Under the pieces are notes generated by a model, which was not told the DNA's origin, searched no databases, and saw only the letters and a program-made list of their open reading frames with translations. A stretch of DNA of 17,620 nt from Polaromonas sp. (lineage in GTDB: Bacteria > Pseudomonadota > Gammaproteobacteria > Burkholderiales > Burkholderiaceae_C), in contig JACMQR010000039.1 of the NCBI GenBank assembly GCA_014376885.1, forward strand, positions 1 through 17,620, given 5' to 3'. A program made the translations under genes and the position numbers. Positions within the stretch are counted from its first letter, which is position 1. The number at the start of each line of letters is the position of its first letter. Below are positions 14,897 to 17,620 of the stretch, piece after piece.

Positions 14897-16735
14897 ATGA
14901 AATTTGAAGAATTGAATCTGGCTCCGGCCATTTTGAAAGCCGTGCTTGAGCAGGGCTACGACACCCCCACGCCGATTCAGGTTCAGGCCATTCCGGCCGT
15001 GCTGGCCGGCAGTGACCTGCTGGGCGGCGCCCAGACCGGAACCGGCAAGACAGCGGCTTTCACATTGCCGCTGCTCCAGCGCCTGTCCACCGAGCCGCGC
15101 CTGACCAACCGGCGCGGCGTCAATGCGGTGCGCGCCCTGATCATGACGCCGACCCGCGAACTCGCAGCGCAGGTGGAAGAAAGCGTTCGCACCTACGGCA
15201 AGTACCTGGACCTCACCTCGATGGTGATGTTCGGCGGCGTAGGCATGGGCGCGCAAATTGAAAAGCTGCGCCGCGGCGTCGACATTCTGGTGGCCACCCC
15301 TGGCCGCCTGCTCGACCATGCCGGCCAGGGCACGCTGGACCTGAGCCAGGTGCAAATCCTGATTCTGGACGAAGCCGACCGCATGCTCGACATGGGCTTC
15401 ATCCATGACATCAAAAAGGTGCTGGCGCTGATCCCGAAGCAAAAGCAGGTGCTGCTGTTTTCCGCCACCTTCAGCGACGAAATCCGCGAACTGGCCAACG
15501 GCTTGCTGCGCAACCCGGTGTCGATCCAGGTCACGCCGCGCAACACCACGGTGCAGCGCATCACCCAGACCATCCACCCGGTCGGCCGCGCCAAGAAAAA
15601 GGCACTGCTGACGCACATCATCAACGAGCACAACTGGAGCCAGGTGCTGGTGTTCACCCGCACCAAGTTCGGCGCCAACAACGTTGCCGAGCATTTGACC
15701 AAAGCTGGCATTCCGGCCATGGCGCTGCATGGCAACAAAAGCCAGACCGCTCGTACGCAGGCGCTGCAGGGCTTCAAGAACGGCGACATCCGCGCGCTGG
15801 TGGCGACGGACATTGCCGCGCGCGGCATCGACATCGACGAGCTGCCGCATGTCGTGAACTATGAAATTCCGAATGTCAGCGAAGACTATGTCCACCGCAT
15901 CGGCCGCACCGGCCGCGCCGGCAACAGCGGCGAAGCGGTCAGCCTGGTGTGCCTGGACGAAGAAGGCTTCATGCAGGACATCGAGCGCTTTACCAAGCAA
16001 AACATCGAATGCGTTGTCGTTCCCGGTTTTGAAGCCGAAGCCGGCGAACGCGCCGAGCCGCTGGCCATGGGCCGCCAGACCATCTGGGGTGGCCTGGGCA
16101 AGCCGCCAAGCCGCGATGTGATGCAGGCCGCCGCCAAGGCAGCGCGCAGCGAGATGATGACCCGCATCCGTGACACCAAGGGCGCGCAGCCGGCACGCGG
16201 CGGCAACGCCGGGGCGGCGGGACGCGGTCCACGCGCTCCGGCCGGCAGCAGCGCAGGCGCTGGCCGCAGCAGCAATGGCGTCAGCGGCTTTGGCGGCAAC
16301 GGTGGCGGCAATGCCGACCGCCGTGGGCCAGCCCAGCCACGCAGCAATTCAGGCTATCCGCAAAGCAGCCCGCCGAGAAATTCGCCCGCACCGCGCCAGC
16401 CAGGCCACGAGTCGCGCGGCAATGACTTTGACAGCCAGCAGCCGGCCAGCCATGCTTCGTCCGGCTTCCCGTCATCGGGACAGCCAACCGGCAACCGCAA
16501 CAATTTCCGGGGCGGTCCGCGCACCGGTGGCGGCGGTGCTGGCGGCCCGCGCAGGCCTGGCGGCTCCGGCTCGGTCGGCGGCCGGGAAAAACTCCCCCGC
16601 GGGTCACGGTGGGGGCCGCCGCGCTGCCATGGGCCGCTTGGCTGCCTAGTGCCGCGTCAGACGCAAACTGCCGGTTCTCGCTGGCCAGCGCCGCGATCTG
16701 CCGACACTTTGCGCCTGACGCGACACTCTAGATAA
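14897..16735 (+). CDS. rhlE: DEAD-box RNA helicase RhlE, C-terminus probably frameshifted
   Basis: The product has 612 residues as read. The start ATG 14897 gives the standard [10 protein letters not shown] opening; in-frame sequence up to 14660 shows no homology. Helicase motifs in order: Q motif (PTPIQ, 24-28), I AQTGTGKT (45-52), Ia PTRELA (85-90), Ib TPGR (134-137), II DEAD (158-161), III SAT (189-191), [18 protein letters not shown] (303-312), [10 protein letters not shown] (333-340). RhlE acts in RNA remodelling such as ribosome assembly and degradosome function. A long basic Gly/Arg/Ser tail follows (about 430-562). After Gly562 the reading becomes atypical. Dropping one C at 16582-16583 restores a Gly/Arg tail ending [10 protein letters not shown] with TAG at 16647-16649. 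The extra residues in the present frame are encoded by the hairpin element at 16650. The helicase core is intact. Confidence 0.93.
   Translation: MKFEELNLAPAILKAVLEQGYDTPTPIQVQAIPAVLAGSDLLGGAQTGTGKTAAFTLPLLQRLSTEPRLTNRRGVNAVRALIMTPTRELAAQVEESVRTYGKYLDLTSMVMFGGVGMGAQIEKLRRGVDILVATPGRLLDHAGQGTLDLSQVQILILDEADRMLDMGFIHDIKKVLALIPKQKQVLLFSATFSDEIRELANGLLRNPVSIQVTPRNTTVQRITQTIHPVGRAKKKALLTHIINEHNWSQVLVFTRTKFGANNVAEHLTKAGIPAMALHGNKSQTARTQALQGFKNGDIRALVATDIAARGIDIDELPHVVNYEIPNVSEDYVHRIGRTGRAGNSGEAVSLVCLDEEGFMQDIERFTKQNIECVVVPGFEAEAGERAEPLAMGRQTIWGGLGKPPSRDVMQAAAKAARSEMMTRIRDTKGAQPARGGNAGAAGRGPRAPAGSSAGAGRSSNGVSGFGGNGGGNADRRGPAQPRSNSGYPQSSPPRNSPAPRQPGHESRGNDFDSQQPASHASSGFPSSGQPTGNRNNFRGGPRTGGGGAGGPRRPGGSGSVGGREKLPRGSRWGPPRCHGPLGCLVPRQTQTAGSRWPAPRSADTLRLTRHSR
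16650..16725. mobile_element. 76-bp inverted-repeat element, MITE-like
   Basis: The arms GTGCCGCGTCAGACGCAAA (16649-16667) and, reversed, GTGTCGCGTCAGGCGCAAA (16726-16708) match at 17 of 19 positions. The centre is a perfect palindrome CGCTGGCCAGCG (16679-16690), so the whole unit folds into one long hairpin. The ends are TG...CA, and subterminal copies CTGCCG and GTGTCGG echo the repeated ends of IS21-family elements; that link is from memory and uncertain. CTAG lies next to the left end and again 2 nt past the right end, a possible trace of target duplication. No transposase is present. It starts immediately after the probable original rhlE stop and may now act as its terminator. Confidence 0.55.
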
Positions 16736-17024
16736 AGTTGCAGTCTGCCCGGCTTGCCTGTTGATGGCATTCCAGCCGCGCAGGGGGGGCGTAACCTACG
16801 TCACCGCCCGCTGCAAAACTTGCCGGTTCTGCGAGAAATACCAAGATTCAGAGCGTTTGTGCAATGCCCGTCTGCATTAGCCGCTATCAAAAGAAGATCA
16901 CGGCTGTTTGCTGGCAGCGGCTCATCCACCTTGCATTGCAAGCCAGCTTGGGCACGCTGGGCCTGAGCGGCGCTGGATGGGCGGCCTCAGTCAACCCTGG
17001 GGCACTGGCTCTGCGTTCCAGGCT
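16736..17024. other. intergenic region between convergent rhlE and chemoreceptor genes
   Basis: This 289-nt stretch contains no recognised gene. A segment GCAAAACTTGCCGGTTCT (16813-16830) resembles GCAAACTGCCGGTTCT of the neighbouring inverted-repeat element with two single-base insertions, perhaps a decayed second copy. GCTATCAAAAGAAG at 16883-16896 resembles the dispersed GCTAT motif seen at 8342. A 70-codon frame at 16754-16966 has no protein-like character. Confidence 0.45.
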
Positions 17025-17620
17025 TTAAAACTCTTCCCACTCGGCGGCTCCTGCCGCCGTTGCAGCCGTCAGCCGTTTGGCTGGCAAGGTCGTCCCGGCC
17101 CGTTGCAGCACCGGCTTTGGCGCTGCAACGCCCTGCCGGGCAGGCGATGGCTGCCTGGCCTGCAGGACCGCACCTGCCTGGCCAAGGGGTTGCCCGCTGC
17201 CCAGTCGGAACACGCTGACCACCTGGCTCAGCCCGCTGGCCTGCTCCTGCAGCGACGCCGCCGCCGCCGCCGCCTCCTCCACCAGCGCCGCATTTTGCTG
17301 CGTCACCTGGTCCATCTGCGTGATCGCCTGGTTGATCTGCTCGATCCCCTGGGTCTGCTCCCGGCTCGCCGCCTCGATCTCGGCCATGATGTCCGTCACG
17401 CGCTTGACGCTGTCCACAATCTCGTCCATCGTCTTGCCCGCTTCAAGCACCTGCCGGCTGCCTTCTTCAACCTTGCCCACCGAGTCGCCAATCAAGGTCT
17501 TGATCTCCTTGGCCGCCGCCGCGCTTCTTTGCGCCAGGCTTCTGACTTCAGTCGCCACCACCGCAAAGCCCCGGCCTTGCTCGCCGGCTCTTGCTGCCTC
17601 GACGGCTGCGTTGAGCGCCA
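17025..17620 (-). CDS. methyl-accepting chemotaxis protein, C-terminal part
   Basis: The gene enters from the right edge, so the sensory domain and start are missing; about 197 residues are visible. They begin inside the signalling tip of the cytoplasmic hairpin ([18 protein letters not shown], then [14 protein letters not shown]), the part that contacts CheA and CheW. The returning methylation helix follows ([17 protein letters not shown] to [18 protein letters not shown]), with an alanine run where the family commonly has AAAAESL. A flexible Pro/Ala/Gln-rich linker leads to the terminal EWEEF, which fits the xWxxF tether for CheR/CheB methylation enzymes. The protein is therefore probably a membrane chemoreceptor with adaptation. 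Its ligand cannot be told from this part. It converges on rhlE, with no clear terminator in between. Confidence 0.95.
   Translation of the reverse strand, partial: ALNAAVEAARAGEQGRGFAVVATEVRSLAQRSAAAAKEIKTLIGDSVGKVEEGSRQVLEAGKTMDEIVDSVKRVTDIMAEIEAASREQTQGIEQINQAITQMDQVTQQNAALVEEAAAAAASLQEQASGLSQVVSVFRLGSGQPLGQAGAVLQARQPSPARQGVAAPKPVLQRAGTTLPAKRLTAATAAGAAEWEEF

Noticed and set aside
14891..16000. 369-codon minus-strand frame opposite rhlE
   Set aside because: Shadow of the helicase gene, whose full motif set is on the plus strand.
16754..16966. 70-codon plus-strand frame in the gap after rhlE
   Set aside because: No ribosome site, no recognisable domain, and composition like the surrounding non-coding DNA.
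17260..17282. GCC/GGC trinucleotide run in the chemoreceptor gene
   Set aside because: It encodes the alanine run normal at this place in methyl-accepting proteins; not an independent repeat element.

Overview
The window is GC-rich, densely coded DNA from a betaproteobacterium of the Burkholderiales. It is most likely Comamonadaceae, perhaps Polaromonas or a relative. That placement rests on the protein families seen (DUF1631, DUF1415, an EttA-type ABC-F ATPase, a long-tailed RhlE helicase, a TAXI-like membrane protein) and on the types of small copper-island proteins. No tRNA, rRNA, CRISPR array or complete insertion sequence was found.

Region A (1-8213, all minus strand) is a copper/silver detoxification island. 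In transcription order it holds a small Cys-containing exported protein (8213-7815), then a tightly coupled cusCBA efflux operon: a CusC-like outer-membrane factor, a CusB periplasmic adaptor carrying an N-terminal HMBD and a C-terminal CusF domain, and a CusA HME-RND pump. The CusC/CusB junction overlaps by ATGA and the CusB/CusA junction by GTGA. After a 172-nt gap with two inverted repeats comes a second group: another small Cys/His exported protein, a very Met-rich lipoprotein, a DUF2933-type small protein whose middle is read out of frame, and the start of a YHS-domain protein that is probably a copper P1B-type ATPase. The pump, adaptor and channel would remove periplasmic Cu(I)/Ag(I), the ATPase would empty the cytoplasm, and the Met- and Cys-rich small proteins would buffer or hand over metal. 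The role of the small proteins is inferred. No metal regulator lies inside the window.

Region B (8454-9785, plus strand) is a membrane-anchored TAXI-type solute-binding protein with no TRAP permease beside it. It is divergent from the island.

Region C (9922-14587, minus strand) is housekeeping or conserved-hypothetical: ettA, a DUF1415 protein 13 nt downstream, a strong hairpin, then a large DUF1631 protein.

Region D (14897-17620) holds an RhlE DEAD-box helicase on the plus strand. Its Gly/Arg tail seems to have frameshifted into a 76-bp inverted-repeat element lying directly after the ancestral stop codon. Convergent to it is the C-terminal part of a methyl-accepting chemotaxis protein.

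The two most notable points are both small disruptions: a pair of compensating frameshifts in the DUF2933 gene, and the MITE-like hairpin appended to rhlE.
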